A DNA stretch of 64,000 bases from a candidate division BRC1 bacterium ADurb.Bin183 (GTDB lineage: Bacteria; Sumerlaeota; Sumerlaeia; MWCT01), in contig MWCT01000001.1 in the NCBI GenBank assembly GCA_002070185.1, forward strand, positions 186,001 through 250,000, in the 5' to 3' direction. The notes beneath the pieces were generated by a model. That model was given only the letters and a program-made list of their open reading frames with translations. It made no database searches and had not been told where the DNA came from. The number at the start of each line of letters is the position of its first letter. Position 1 is the first letter of the stretch. The translations under genes were made by a program, and so were the position numbers. Below, in pieces: positions 1 to 9,069 of this stretch.

Positions 1-2262
1 CATGCCGCCGAACTGGTCGGCGCTCTTGACCGAGTTGTAAATTTTATTGCCCTTTGGGTCGGTGATGATAATCTCCGCCTGCTGTCCGGGGAGATTCTGA
101 TATTTCCCCTCGCGCCGTTGGCGCAGCCAAAATTTAAACTTCACGGTTTGACTGGGGCGATACACAGGGCGGTCGGTTACGCCATAGGCGAAAATATAAT
201 CCTCCATCAGCGAAGGATAATAACGTGTTTGATAGGACATACCGCTCCACGCAAGCCGCCCGTCCGCCGCCTTAATGAGCAGATGGAGCGAGGGGTTGCG
301 CCCATACTGCGTTTCAAAAATTGCCATGCCTTTTTCATCGGTTGGGAGGTTGTGGATTTTTTTTAGATACAAGGTTTTTTTTCCCGACTCATCCCACTGG
401 TTCCACGTTTCGAGGATGGAGATGGCGGCGCCGGAAACGGGCGCGCCGGTGCGGGCATCGCAGACGTAATACAAATTGCCGTCTTTTGTTTTCTTTTTAA
501 TAAAGGCAAGGTCGCTGACCGATATGACGGCTCGGCTAGCTCCAAGATTTAAGACAGTGGCGCCGGTTATATTTGCGTCATGCGCCGGCGGCTCGTTCAG
601 ATAAGCATAGACCAGATAGACGCCGTTTTCCGCAAGCGGCGCTACAACAGTCGCCTCGGCATAGCGGTATGTGCCGTCGTCCTTCACCTCGGCAGACCAG
701 CGCGCCGCTTCCTCCGCGACATATTTTGAGGCGATCTTAAAGACGGGATCGTTTTCGTTTTTGCTGACAAAATATTGGCTCCAGTTTCCGAGCGCCCAAA
801 GGTGTTTCATTCCCTCTTCGGGATCAATTTCCTCGTTGCGGATTTCCTCAAGGAAACCCGTCAGATTGATGCGGCGCGCCACAAACCAGACCTTGGCAAG
901 ATTGCGGTAATCAATCTGAATATTGACAGGGTTCCCTTTGAGGTGGACGCCTGTTGGTCGGATGGCGGCTTGCGGTTCGCGGATTCGATTAATCTGGTTT
1001 TTGGCATGCGAAACCCACGGACTTTTGGGAAATTGTTTCTTCAACAATTCATATTCATCAAGCGCCTCCTTATACTGCTGGCGGCTTAGATAATAAACGC
1101 CGAGGGCGTATTGCGCCTCATCCGCATGGCTCGAATCGGGCATCTCCCCGGCAACCTTGCGCAGGAGCGCCATCACATCCCATTCTGACGGAAGTTCGAC
1201 AACCATCAGCCGTCCGCCCGCAAGGATAAGCGCCTCGGCATCCTTCATCTCCCAAGGCTTAAAGTTTTCGACCTCATTTTCTATGGGGAAATCGTCGTCA
1301 TAAAAATCGGATGAGGAAAACTGGTTAAGCCTGTCCATTCCGAATCGAGCGCGCGCCAACATCGCCTGCCGGTAGATGCTTTGCGCGGCAAATGAGCGCT
1401 CTATAGTTTGGTCGAGTTCGCGAATCTCCATCAAAAGATAAAGAATCTTTTCATCATCGTCAAGGGAGGGGGTATATTTTTCGGGAAGTTTGGGGAAGAT
1501 GGGCTTGCCGTCGGCGTCAAGGCGCAAGCCGATGGGGCGCTTGCGCTGGAGTTCCCACTGGTTGTGGTATTCATCAAAATCTTCCTCGCCCGCCGTCTCG
1601 GCGGTTTGGTCGTCGCGCTCGCCCCATGAATAATGCCAGAACAAAGAGTTGTTTTCGTAAATGCCGAATCGGGCGTGGATATTGATGAGGTCAAAGATTT
1701 GTTCTATGCGTTCTTCGCGCCATTTTTTTGCCTCATTTTCGGGGAGGGTTGCCAGCGCCGCGGCGTCGTTTTCATATTTTTCATAAAGCTCGCGGGCGCG
1801 CTCCATATACTCGACGGCTTTCTTTTTATCATAGCGGTAGGTTTGCAGATGAATCCCCTGCTCCATGCGGGCTCGGATAAACTTGCCTCCCGCCCGAGTG
1901 CCCCAGTGGGGAAGGAGCATGTATAAGTTGCCCGCATAGCGATTGGCGCGCGCCTCGTGGGGCGTGCCGGCGCAGTCCTTCACATAGGTTTCGGCAAGGG
2001 TCAGGGCATCGTCAAAGAGTTCAAGCCGCAGATTGCAATGAATGGCGCGCTTATAAGCGTGATGCCAGAAATCGTTGCGGGAGGGCGATTGGATGATTTT
2101 TTGATAAACCTCCGCCGCCTCCTTATAATTTTTTTTATCAAAGAGTGTATCGGCGTTTTTTACCATTTCCTCCTCCTGCGATTGTGCCCAAGCCGCGGAT
2201 AAAAAAATCAACGGAAAAAGCGCGCAGAAAAAAATCGTCAACGACCGTTTGAGCGATTGCAT
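1..2262 (-). CDS. Alpha-2-macroglobulin family protein, N-terminal part (cut by window edge)
   Basis: Open frame of 754 codons running off the left edge, so the C-terminal part, including any thioester motif, is not visible. ATG at 2262 follows a purine-rich GGAGGCGGGGG. A signal peptide (hydrophobic stretch ending SAAWAQS, residues about 8-26) is followed by a helical region with TPR-like repeats (for example ALGVYYLSRQQYKEALDEYE). Near the edge is the MG-domain hallmark TDRPVYRPSQTVKFKFWL, which in this family usually reads YRPGQTV. Bacterial members are periplasmic or envelope protease traps, often paired with penicillin-binding protein 1C; no PBP1C gene is visible here. The gene lies 97 bases after the EIIA/opine dehydrogenase gene on the same strand. 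The family call is firm from the MG motif. The TPR-rich N-terminus recalls the large TPR-linked subgroup. Confidence 0.85.
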   Translation of the reverse strand, partial: MQSLKRSLTIFFCALFPLIFLSAAWAQSQEEEMVKNADTLFDKKNYKEAAEVYQKIIQSPSRNDFWHHAYKRAIHCNLRLELFDDALTLAETYVKDCAGTPHEARANRYAGNLYMLLPHWGTRAGGKFIRARMEQGIHLQTYRYDKKKAVEYMERARELYEKYENDAAALATLPENEAKKWREERIEQIFDLINIHARFGIYENNSLFWHYSWGERDDQTAETAGEEDFDEYHNQWELQRKRPIGLRLDADGKPIFPKLPEKYTPSLDDDEKILYLLMEIRELDQTIERSFAAQSIYRQAMLARARFGMDRLNQFSSSDFYDDDFPIENEVENFKPWEMKDAEALILAGGRLMVVELPSEWDVMALLRKVAGEMPDSSHADEAQYALGVYYLSRQQYKEALDEYELLKKQFPKSPWVSHAKNQINRIREPQAAIRPTGVHLKGNPVNIQIDYRNLAKVWFVARRINLTGFLEEIRNEEIDPEEGMKHLWALGNWSQYFVSKNENDPVFKIASKYVAEEAARWSAEVKDDGTYRYAEATVVAPLAENGVYLVYAYLNEPPAHDANITGATVLNLGASRAVISVSDLAFIKKKTKDGNLYYVCDARTGAPVSGAAISILETWNQWDESGKKTLYLKKIHNLPTDEKGMAIFETQYGRNPSLHLLIKAADGRLAWSGMSYQTRYYPSLMEDYIFAYGVTDRPVYRPSQTVKFKFWLRQRREGKYQNLPGQQAEIIITDPKGNKIYNSVKSADQFGGM

Positions 2263-2359
2263 ATCCCCCGCCTCCGATACTAAACATTTGCTGTCTTTGA
2301 CAAGCGATTCAAAAAAATGTTCCATCAAAAGCGGAAAGATGCGCAATCATAAAAAAGCA

Positions 2360-3931
2360 TTAATCCGTTCTGCCTTCCTCGACAAGGCGGCGGATTTGGC
2401 GGACGCTCATCCCCGCCAGCCCCAACCGCTCAACGGTGCGCCCGATGGCAAAGTAATTGACGCCGTGCAAAATGCCGGCAAGGTGAATGATGGTTTTTAT
2501 AGTGGGAACTGGCACGCCCAGATGGTCGCCGAGCGAGGCGGTCGGCACAAGACAGGCAGGCACGTCCTCCGTGATATAGCGATGGTCGAGGTTGCTGGGA
2601 GCCTTGATGCCCCGGTATCCTTCGTTTGCCTGCATCGCTTCATAAAGATTTTTTCCTACCACGCCATAAGCCTGATAGAGCCATTCCCTTGCGGAAAGGA
2701 CGCGCACGCCAAGGGCTTCCGCCACGCGCACCCGCTCCGCATCAAGGACTTCCAGAATGTTCGCCACGGAGGCGCTGGCGCCCTCCACGTAAAATTCAAA
2801 ATTCCCCTTTTGCTCTTCAATCCATGCGGCGTTGAGGAGCATCAAGGCGGGGTGAAAGACGGCGCTGATGTTGCTCATGCTGGTTTTGAGGACGTTGTCG
2901 CCGGGGACAAAACAGGGCAGGATTTTGCGCAGGGTGCCGAGGACGTCCGTGATGTGGTAAGCGGGAAATGTCGCCACCGGAACCGCGTTTTTGATGCGGA
3001 ATATCCGCACCTGCCCCGGATTTGTGATGCGGCAGGCATAAACAAGCGTTTCCGCCTCGGCGATGAAAAGATATTTTTTGACGCCCATCTGGCGCAGCAC
3101 CTCCGCAAATTCAAGCGCGCCGCCTGTGCTGCCGGGATTGAGCAAGATAGCCTGCCCATCGGTTAGATGCGGGGCAAGAAGCCTCGCCATTTCCCTGTGA
3201 CCCGTGGCGGGAATCACAACCATGATAATATCCGCGCCGGGAACCGCCTCGCCCGCGTCTGTGGTCGCCACAGAGATTTTGCCGAAGCCGTTGACTTCGC
3301 CGGCAACTTGAATGCCCCCAGCCATGCGGATGACGTTTAAGCGCTGTTCGCTTCGATTGAAAAGGCGCACATTGCAGCCGATGAGGGAGAAATGCCCCGC
3401 CATGGCAATGCCGCCGTTGCCCGCGCCGGCAATGCAGATATTGGGCGCATCGCGCGGCGGTTCCATATCGCCCAGCTCTTTTTCCGCCGAGCGGAGAAGC
3501 GATAAAATCTGCTCCGGCGCGCCGGCGGTTTGCAGCGAATCCAAAAAACCCGGTATGTGGAAGAGCCGCGCCAGACGCCCCACAATCTTCAGCTGAAGCG
3601 CCTCGCCGTTGGGTCTTCCCAATATCAGAAAAATAATATGCGCCGGTTTGCCGTCAATAGATTCAAAATCAACGCCGCCGCGGCTGATGCCGACGGTAAT
3701 CATAGGCTGGTGGACTGCGGAGGTGCAGGCGTGGGGAATAGCGACGCCGCTGCCGATGCCGCTGCTGCCCATCTTTTCCTGCGCCATAATGTCCGAAAGC
3801 GCTTTTTCCGTTTGGGCAAGGCGCCCGGCTTCTTTCATGGCGGCGAGCAACTCCGCCACAACCTCCCGTTTGGTTTTGCCCTCCAGATTCGTCAGAATCG
3901 CATTGTCCACAATGTAATCGTAAACATTCAT
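2360..3931 (-). CDS. PTS EIIA (fructose/PtsN type) - opine dehydrogenase fusion protein
   Basis: 523 residues in two clear modules. Residues 1-150 resemble a PTS EIIA type-2 domain, with the phospho-accepting histidine at H67 in GSGVAIPHA. After a short linker, residues 163-520 match the NAD/NADP octopine/nopaline dehydrogenase family: a Rossmann loop GAGNGG (169-174), a middle segment ILLNPGSTGG, and the opine-dehydrogenase C-terminal domain with the catalytic-type His in SAVFHPALMLLNA. Such enzymes reductively condense an amino acid with a keto acid, or run the reverse oxidation. EIIA domains normally pass phosphate or act as phosphorylation-state sensors, so the fusion suggests control of amino-acid/opine metabolism by PTS state; that is inference. 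No other PTS gene is in the window. ATG follows AAAGGGGGCGAGG. It lies between the phosphoesterase and macroglobulin genes, all on the minus strand. Confidence 0.85.
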   Translation of the reverse strand: MNVYDYIVDNAILTNLEGKTKREVVAELLAAMKEAGRLAQTEKALSDIMAQEKMGSSGIGSGVAIPHACTSAVHQPMITVGISRGGVDFESIDGKPAHIIFLILGRPNGEALQLKIVGRLARLFHIPGFLDSLQTAGAPEQILSLLRSAEKELGDMEPPRDAPNICIAGAGNGGIAMAGHFSLIGCNVRLFNRSEQRLNVIRMAGGIQVAGEVNGFGKISVATTDAGEAVPGADIIMVVIPATGHREMARLLAPHLTDGQAILLNPGSTGGALEFAEVLRQMGVKKYLFIAEAETLVYACRITNPGQVRIFRIKNAVPVATFPAYHITDVLGTLRKILPCFVPGDNVLKTSMSNISAVFHPALMLLNAAWIEEQKGNFEFYVEGASASVANILEVLDAERVRVAEALGVRVLSAREWLYQAYGVVGKNLYEAMQANEGYRGIKAPSNLDHRYITEDVPACLVPTASLGDHLGVPVPTIKTIIHLAGILHGVNYFAIGRTVERLGLAGMSVRQIRRLVEEGRTD

Positions 3932-4012
3932 CCTCGCCCCCTTTTGCGGGATTTACCCCATCAAGAAAAAAGACCCCGCAAACGCTGATTAAGTTTAGCC
4001 TGATTGTATTTT

Positions 4013-5251
4013 TTAACTTTCTTGGCGAGTCAAGGAAGTTTTTACAAGCGTCCAGCCGTCGCCCTCCTTCAACGGTTTTGCTACAACATAATCGAGGGTT
4101 TGCTCATATCGCAAATCAAGACGCCCGTAGGGAATGGCGCGCATTCGCCATGTGCCGGTATTGGCGTAGATGCCGCCCCCTTTGAAGCGCTTCAAACAGG
4201 GGCGGTGCGTATGACCAAAGACCACAAGGCGCGGAGCGGGCGCGGGTTTGCCGATGGTTATCCCGACATCTCCGCCGCAGATTTTTTTCGCCGCTCCCGC
4301 CATGCGGTCGGTGAGCAGCTCTTGAAAGATGCGAAGCGGATTGCGCCCCAGCGAGCGGAATGTGTAGAGAATGCCGCTTTTCCTTTTGGCGGGTGAAACG
4401 CCGCGGCGGATGAGCCGCTCATTTTCCGCCAGAAGCTGCCAGAGCGCCGTAAGGAGCGAATCTTGATTGCCGGGCAGAAACTGATGCAAGATGAAATAGG
4501 CAAGATGTTTGAGGCGTTTGCCGCGCGATATCCCATCCACCTCATCCGCAAGCAGGAGCTCTTTTTGGCAAGCCGGCGAAACAAGCGCCGGAAGGCGGGT
4601 CAGCGCAAACCAGAGCGCCTCACGAGCGTCCAGATTATCAATCGCGGGGTAGTTTTTCTCCAACGGATTGATGAGCCGCAGCGTGAGCTCCGACCCGGTC
4701 GGCAAAACGTCCAGAGCCGCTGGGTCTTCAAAGGCATTCAGGACGTCGAACTGATTGCCATGCTCGGCGTAGAGCGCGGCTTGGGGGGCGTGATAAAAGA
4801 GCATCGGCGCGCCGCCGCTCCTTTCGTTGAGGAACGGCAGATATGATTTGAGGGTTTCAAACATCGCCGGATGCAGCATGTCGTGATCATGGTTTCCAAG
4901 GACGTATGAGACCGCGCCGCCTTTTTTATGAAACTCGGCAAGCGCCTCGAAAACGGGCGCATGGGCTTTGCGGATGAGATGAATTTTTTCCGGATTGAAC
5001 CGTTCCGCCGGCAAAACCTGCAGCAGGTCAAAAATATCGCCGAGGAGGATAAGTTCAGGAGGCGCTCCGCCAGCGTACTCCGTTTGCCAGATTTTATTTA
5101 TTATAAAATCTGCAAACGGAGTATGCATACGCGCCATGGCAGCGATGAGCGCCTCCTGGGTTTTTTGAGGCGGTTGCGCCTTTTCCCAAAGCGCAAAATC
5201 CTCCAAAGAGTCGCCGCACCCAAGGTGCAAATCGCTGATAAAAATTTTCAT
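4013..5251 (-). CDS. Calcineurin-like metallophosphoesterase
   Basis: 412 residues from the ATG at 5251. A GTG lies 9 bases further upstream, but AGGGAGG (5261-5267) is spaced 9 bases from the ATG and only touches the GTG. Metal-binding signatures run in order: SDLHLG near the N-terminus, GDIFDL around residue 75, GNHDHD around 118 and GHTHRP near 350. These are the motifs of dinuclear-metal phosphoesterases. The approximately 200 residues between GNHDHD and GHTHRP are longer than in LpxH-type UDP-2,3-diacylglucosamine hydrolases, so no substrate is assigned. No signal peptide, so cytoplasmic. Divergent from the MFS gene, with a 134-base shared upstream region. Confidence 0.85.
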   Translation of the reverse strand: MKIFISDLHLGCGDSLEDFALWEKAQPPQKTQEALIAAMARMHTPFADFIINKIWQTEYAGGAPPELILLGDIFDLLQVLPAERFNPEKIHLIRKAHAPVFEALAEFHKKGGAVSYVLGNHDHDMLHPAMFETLKSYLPFLNERSGGAPMLFYHAPQAALYAEHGNQFDVLNAFEDPAALDVLPTGSELTLRLINPLEKNYPAIDNLDAREALWFALTRLPALVSPACQKELLLADEVDGISRGKRLKHLAYFILHQFLPGNQDSLLTALWQLLAENERLIRRGVSPAKRKSGILYTFRSLGRNPLRIFQELLTDRMAGAAKKICGGDVGITIGKPAPAPRLVVFGHTHRPCLKRFKGGGIYANTGTWRMRAIPYGRLDLRYEQTLDYVVAKPLKEGDGWTLVKTSLTRQES

Positions 5252-5385
5252 CTCAAACACCTCCCTGCAAACATGATGCGGGTTTTATCCGCGAGCTGGC
5301 ATCGGCGCGTATCTTGAAGATGTCTGGATTTTGTTTTAATTTTTTCTGTGCGGCGATAAAAAAGCGCTCGGACGTTTTTGATTGA
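5252..5385. promoter_or_regulatory. Divergent intergenic region, MFS gene / phosphoesterase
   Basis: Holds the ribosome-binding site of the minus-strand phosphoesterase (5261-5267) and must hold the promoters of two divergent genes. A+T-rich runs occur at 5327-5350. I see no clear -35/-10 pair or operator palindrome. Confidence 0.4.
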
Positions 5386-6651
5386 ATGTATAAGGCGGTT
5401 GTGGAGGAATCACGCCGCTTTGTATGGAAAAGGAAAATGCCAAGAAAATATATTTACTATTTTTTGACCGCGCTTCTTGCGGTTATCAACCTCGGCGGAA
5501 TCCTGAACGCCCAGTTTGTGATTGTCATGAAAGGGCAGCCGTGGTCGTCCGCGTTTGGCTGGGAACTGATTCTGGCGGGATTCGGGGCGCTAATCTATGC
5601 CGCGGGCAGTCTTTTTATTGCGCCGCTTTCGGATAAATTCGGACGCATCCCCTGCATTGCGGCGAGCTGTTTTATCATCTGCCTGATGCAGGCGATGATG
5701 GGATTTTATGTTCTGGGCGCATACCAACTCTGGCATTTCTTTTTTTATTGGGGAACCGTCTGTCTGGCTATATCCCTTTTCTTTACATCGGTGGAGGGTT
5801 TGCTTTCGGATTATCAAGACCGCAAAAAACCGTTGGAGAGACGGCTGGGGCTTTACTGCCTTTCATGGGCGGCGGGCGACATGGTCGGGGTGTATATGAC
5901 AGGTTATATCAAAGAGGCGTTCGGCGCCGCTGCGATGTTCCGCATTTTTGGAGGGATTAGCCTGACGGCGTTTGTGATAGCGGTTGTAGATTGGCTGCGG
6001 CATGGAGATAAAAAAATGGGCGACGCGGAGATAGCGGAAGCGGACATTCACCCGGAAGCCTCGTTCCATGCCTCGCTGGGGAGGTTTGGGATTTTCTGGA
6101 GTTGCGTCGCCTTTTCAGCAATACTGGCGGCGTTTCCGCGCTTTGGGCGGGATTATCACAAACTCAGCGAAGGCGTCATCGGCGGCATATTGAGTCTGAA
6201 CCTTTTCATCTGCGCCGTCACATTTATTGTGTTTCCTCTTTGGAAAAAATGGCAATACAACCTGCGGTGGCAGATAGGTTTGCAGGGGTTGATGGCGGCG
6301 GGTCTGGCGCTTTTTTTAGCGGCGCCATCGGGGAGTGTTTCAATGCTGAGATTAGGGTTAATCTTTTTCGGATTCGGGTGGAGCGTCGCCTATTTTTTCA
6401 GCATCTTTTATTCTCTGACCGTGCCCGCCGACCATGCAAAAAGCGGCGGGATGCACGAAGCCGTTTTAGGGTTGGGCAACCTTATAGGACCAATTGCATC
6501 AGTCGGCGCAATGGCATTAGCCGAGCGCGCCGGCGGCGTATCATCGGAGCGAATCGGCTTCATGGCATTTTACATTGCTCTGGCAGCCGTTTTGCTATCG
6601 TTCGGCATACAGTTTTTTAAATCCATACGCCACAACAAAAAGCGGCTATAG
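5386..6651 (+). CDS. MFS-type transporter
   Basis: 421 residues with about twelve hydrophobic segments, so an inner-membrane carrier. The loop between helices 2 and 3 carries the MFS signature in degenerate form (PLSDKFGRIP, close to the GxxxDRxGRR consensus). The start is uncertain: the first ATG (5386) lacks a good ribosome-binding site, while the ATG at 5437 (codon 18, MPRKYIYYF) follows AAAAGGAAA and would begin directly at the first helix. Substrate cannot be read from sequence. The gene ends 128 bases before the acetate-kinase-like operon on the same strand, so it could supply or remove that operon's unknown ligand, but a separate promoter is possible there. Confidence 0.8.
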   Translation: MYKAVVEESRRFVWKRKMPRKYIYYFLTALLAVINLGGILNAQFVIVMKGQPWSSAFGWELILAGFGALIYAAGSLFIAPLSDKFGRIPCIAASCFIICLMQAMMGFYVLGAYQLWHFFFYWGTVCLAISLFFTSVEGLLSDYQDRKKPLERRLGLYCLSWAAGDMVGVYMTGYIKEAFGAAAMFRIFGGISLTAFVIAVVDWLRHGDKKMGDAEIAEADIHPEASFHASLGRFGIFWSCVAFSAILAAFPRFGRDYHKLSEGVIGGILSLNLFICAVTFIVFPLWKKWQYNLRWQIGLQGLMAAGLALFLAAPSGSVSMLRLGLIFFGFGWSVAYFFSIFYSLTVPADHAKSGGMHEAVLGLGNLIGPIASVGAMALAERAGGVSSERIGFMAFYIALAAVLLSFGIQFFKSIRHNKKRL

Positions 6652-6699
6652 ATTTATGGCGGTTTACAGCGCGACCCTCAAGGGGAAGTAAATATTTTT

Positions 6700-6728
6700 T
6701 TTCAGTGATATTTTGATTGATTTATAAT
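6700..6728 (+). promoter_or_regulatory. Possible promoter of the AckA-like/FolE2-like operon
   Basis: A perfect TATAAT lies at 6723-6728, 51 bases before the start codon at 6780, inside an A+T-rich stretch. The -35 position at 17-base spacing reads TTTCAG, a poor match, so this is suggestive only. Confidence 0.4.
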
Positions 6729-6779
6729 AATCATGAGGCACTGTTCCAATATTAATTCTTGAGTGTTCAAGGAATTGAT

Positions 6780-8009
6780 ATGAATATTTTGACTTTTAAT
6801 TGTGGCAGTTCATCGCTGACCTATAAGGTATTCGATTCGGAATCTGGTCGTGACGGCAAGGCGATCCTTTCCGGCAAGGCGCATCGAGTCGGCGTCAAGG
6901 GGACGCAACCTTCTTTTATCGAGCATCGTTATGGCAGCGAGACGAAAAAGGATGTTGTTCCCATCAATAATCATCGGGAAGCCGCCGCCCTTGTTTTGGA
7001 TTATATTGAATCGCAACAGTTGGAAATCGGTGCTGTCGGGCATCGCTTTGTGCATGGCGGAAGTCGGTTCAAAAAATCGGTTCTGATTCAAGATAATGTT
7101 ATGAAGGATTTGCAGTCGTGCATCCCGCTCGCCCCGATTCATAACCCAATCGCGATGGATGTAATAGATGAGACCATAAAAAAGATTCCTAAATCTGCGC
7201 AATATGCGACATTTGATACGGCGTTCCACTCCGCTATTCCAGACTATGCCTACACGTATCCACTGCCTGAGAAAATTCGCCGGATGTTTCAATTCCGCAA
7301 ATACGGTTTTCACGGGCTTTCATATTCCTATGTGGTGAGTGCGGCATCGAAATATTTAAACCGCCCCGTCGGCGATTTGAAAATTGTTGCCTGCCATCTG
7401 GGAACGGGAGGCTCGAGTGTTGCCGCCATCGAAAAAGGGAAATCGCTCGATACTTCTATGGGTTATTCCCCGCTTTCCGGACTTGTCATGAGCACGCGCA
7501 GCGGCGATATGGATCCAATGCTGACGCTTTATCTTTTGGCGATATATGGATTCCGCTCGGAAGAGTTGGAGCAGGTTTTGAACAAGGTGAGCGGGCTTTT
7601 AGGCGTATCCGAAACTTCCAGCGATATACGAGACCTTATTGCGCTTTTTGACAAAGGCGATAAAGAGGGGGAGCAGGCAAATCTGGCTTTTAATATGTAT
7701 GTTCATCGTCTAAAAAAATATATCGGAAGCTATATCCTTATCCTTAAAGGCGTGGATGTTCTTATTTTTACCGATGATATTGGCGTTCAAAATAAGCATG
7801 TCCGTGAAAAGGTATGCGAAGATATGGAATGGTGCGGGATCAATCTTGACAACGAGGCAAATCAAAACGCTCCGACAGATAGGATTGCTTCCCTGAATGC
7901 CGAAAAATCCAAAACGCGCATACTATCCATTCCAACGGATGAAGAGATTGTTATTTTTCGGGAAGGACTAACTCTTTTGGGAGGGCAGGGAGATGATTCT
8001 TCTATTTGA
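6780..8009 (+). CDS. Acetate kinase family protein with altered nucleotide motifs
   Basis: 409 residues, the usual length of acetate kinase (acetate + ATP = acetyl phosphate + ADP). I start at ATG 6780, preceded by AAGGAA, because the protein then begins MNILTFNCGSSSL, the family N-terminus. Family motifs: GHRFVHGG (R89, equivalent to Methanosarcina R91), LAPIHNP (H121), FDTAFH (D146, as D148), YGFHG (H178, as H180), DTSMG, STRSGDMDP (R240, as R241) and TDEEIVIFRE near 388 (as E384). Two sites differ: HLGNG is HLGTG (N211 becomes T209), and the adenosine-loop motif GGIGEN is DDIGVQ (332-337). The active-site core therefore looks intact but the nucleotide pocket is changed; the phosphoryl donor may not be ATP. 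It overlaps the next gene by 17 bases, and no phosphotransacetylase gene is nearby. Confidence 0.85.
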   Translation: MNILTFNCGSSSLTYKVFDSESGRDGKAILSGKAHRVGVKGTQPSFIEHRYGSETKKDVVPINNHREAAALVLDYIESQQLEIGAVGHRFVHGGSRFKKSVLIQDNVMKDLQSCIPLAPIHNPIAMDVIDETIKKIPKSAQYATFDTAFHSAIPDYAYTYPLPEKIRRMFQFRKYGFHGLSYSYVVSAASKYLNRPVGDLKIVACHLGTGGSSVAAIEKGKSLDTSMGYSPLSGLVMSTRSGDMDPMLTLYLLAIYGFRSEELEQVLNKVSGLLGVSETSSDIRDLIALFDKGDKEGEQANLAFNMYVHRLKKYIGSYILILKGVDVLIFTDDIGVQNKHVREKVCEDMEWCGINLDNEANQNAPTDRIASLNAEKSKTRILSIPTDEEIVIFREGLTLLGGQGDDSSI

Positions 8010-9069
8010 TCCGGACCCGCCTATTGTGCGAATATATATAGGTTCGAATAATAGCATTCAACAATATGATTGCGAAATGACTTCCGACTGGGCGGCGCAG
8101 GCGCGTAACATCATTGGCAACGTTGAGCATGTTCGGGGCGCGGCTACCCTGCTTTACCACGGCGGCAACAGTTTTCAAAACAGCATTACTCCGGTAACAT
8201 CGGAAACATTCGAAAAAATAAACGCCGCCCAAAAATGGCTTCCCGAATCCAATGAATGGTCAAAACGGATTGCGCGGGAGATGTATAGATGCTTGCCGGG
8301 CATTCCCCATTTTATTTTATGCGAGAGCGCTTTTTTTTCGCAGATGCCCGCCGAAGCCGCCACATATGCCATTCCTTTTTCGATAACTCAAGGCGGAATA
8401 AAAAGATACGGCAGCTCGGGCTTGTGCCATCAATGGGCATGGGAAAAATCTCAAACGTCGCTATCGCCGGCGCCCCGCAAAGTCATCAGCGCGCAGATGG
8501 GGAACAAGACATCGCTCGCCGCAATAAAGGATGGGCAAGCCGTGGAGACAACCATCGGCTTTACCCCCGTCGAGGGGATTCTTTCCAGCATGGCATGCGG
8601 CGACATTGACCCGACGATAATTTTTCATCTTACGGCTTCCGGCGCGGAAATGAGGGAGATTAATTATCTGCTTTCGCGAGAAAGCGGATTCGCCGCCCTT
8701 TTGGGGGAAAGTTGTTCTTATCGAGACCTTATGAATAACAAAGACGAGCCGCGTTATTCATTCATACGCAAAATTCTCGGATACCAGATGATTAAATATA
8801 TCGGCGCCTTTACGTCAATACTTGGAGGCGTTGATGCAATCGCCTTTTCCGGCGATCCAATTTCCGAATCCTTTTTATTTATCCGAGACCTATGCAAGGA
8901 AATGGAGTTTTTGGGCATTCATCTGCTGGCGGAAAATTATGAGCAATCCGGTGTTTGGCGAATGACAGAGGATAATTCCCTTGCGCGGGCTATCGGGGTT
9001 GATTATGCAAGACCTCAAATTCTGATTGAACAAATAAAACAAAATATCACAGGAGACGAGAAAAAATGA
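7993..9069 (+). CDS. Degenerate acetate kinase homologue (probable pseudoenzyme)
   Basis: 358 residues. Family resemblance is clear in the middle: AIKDGQAVETTIGFTPVEG and CGDIDP align with the acetate kinase DTSMG-TPLEG-TRSGDIDP block, and YHGG, ESAFF, RYGSSG and QMGNKTS align with HGG, DTAFH, YGFHG and HLGNGAS. The residues used in catalysis are gone: R91 position is L54, D148 is E111, H180 is S142, the His of HLG is Q168, R241 is A201. The N-terminal NCGSSS reads IGSNNS and the C-terminal E384 segment is missing. ATG at 7993 overlaps the upstream gene by 17 bases and follows GGGAGGGCAGGGAG, so translation is coupled. The frame is long and intact, so this is a maintained inactive paralogue rather than a decaying gene. 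A regulatory or structural partner of the upstream kinase is likely (inference). Confidence 0.75.
   Translation: MILLFDPDPPIVRIYIGSNNSIQQYDCEMTSDWAAQARNIIGNVEHVRGAATLLYHGGNSFQNSITPVTSETFEKINAAQKWLPESNEWSKRIAREMYRCLPGIPHFILCESAFFSQMPAEAATYAIPFSITQGGIKRYGSSGLCHQWAWEKSQTSLSPAPRKVISAQMGNKTSLAAIKDGQAVETTIGFTPVEGILSSMACGDIDPTIIFHLTASGAEMREINYLLSRESGFAALLGESCSYRDLMNNKDEPRYSFIRKILGYQMIKYIGAFTSILGGVDAIAFSGDPISESFLFIRDLCKEMEFLGIHLLAENYEQSGVWRMTEDNSLARAIGVDYARPQILIEQIKQNITGDEKK

Noticed and set aside
2249..3166. A 305-residue plus-strand open frame
   Set aside because: Antisense to the EIIA/opine dehydrogenase gene; the minus-strand protein explains the sequence fully.
6780..9069. Two tandem acetate kinase homologues as possible fragments of one frameshifted gene
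   Set aside because: The first is full length by itself, and both contain the DTSMG/GDxDP block, so they are two paralogues.
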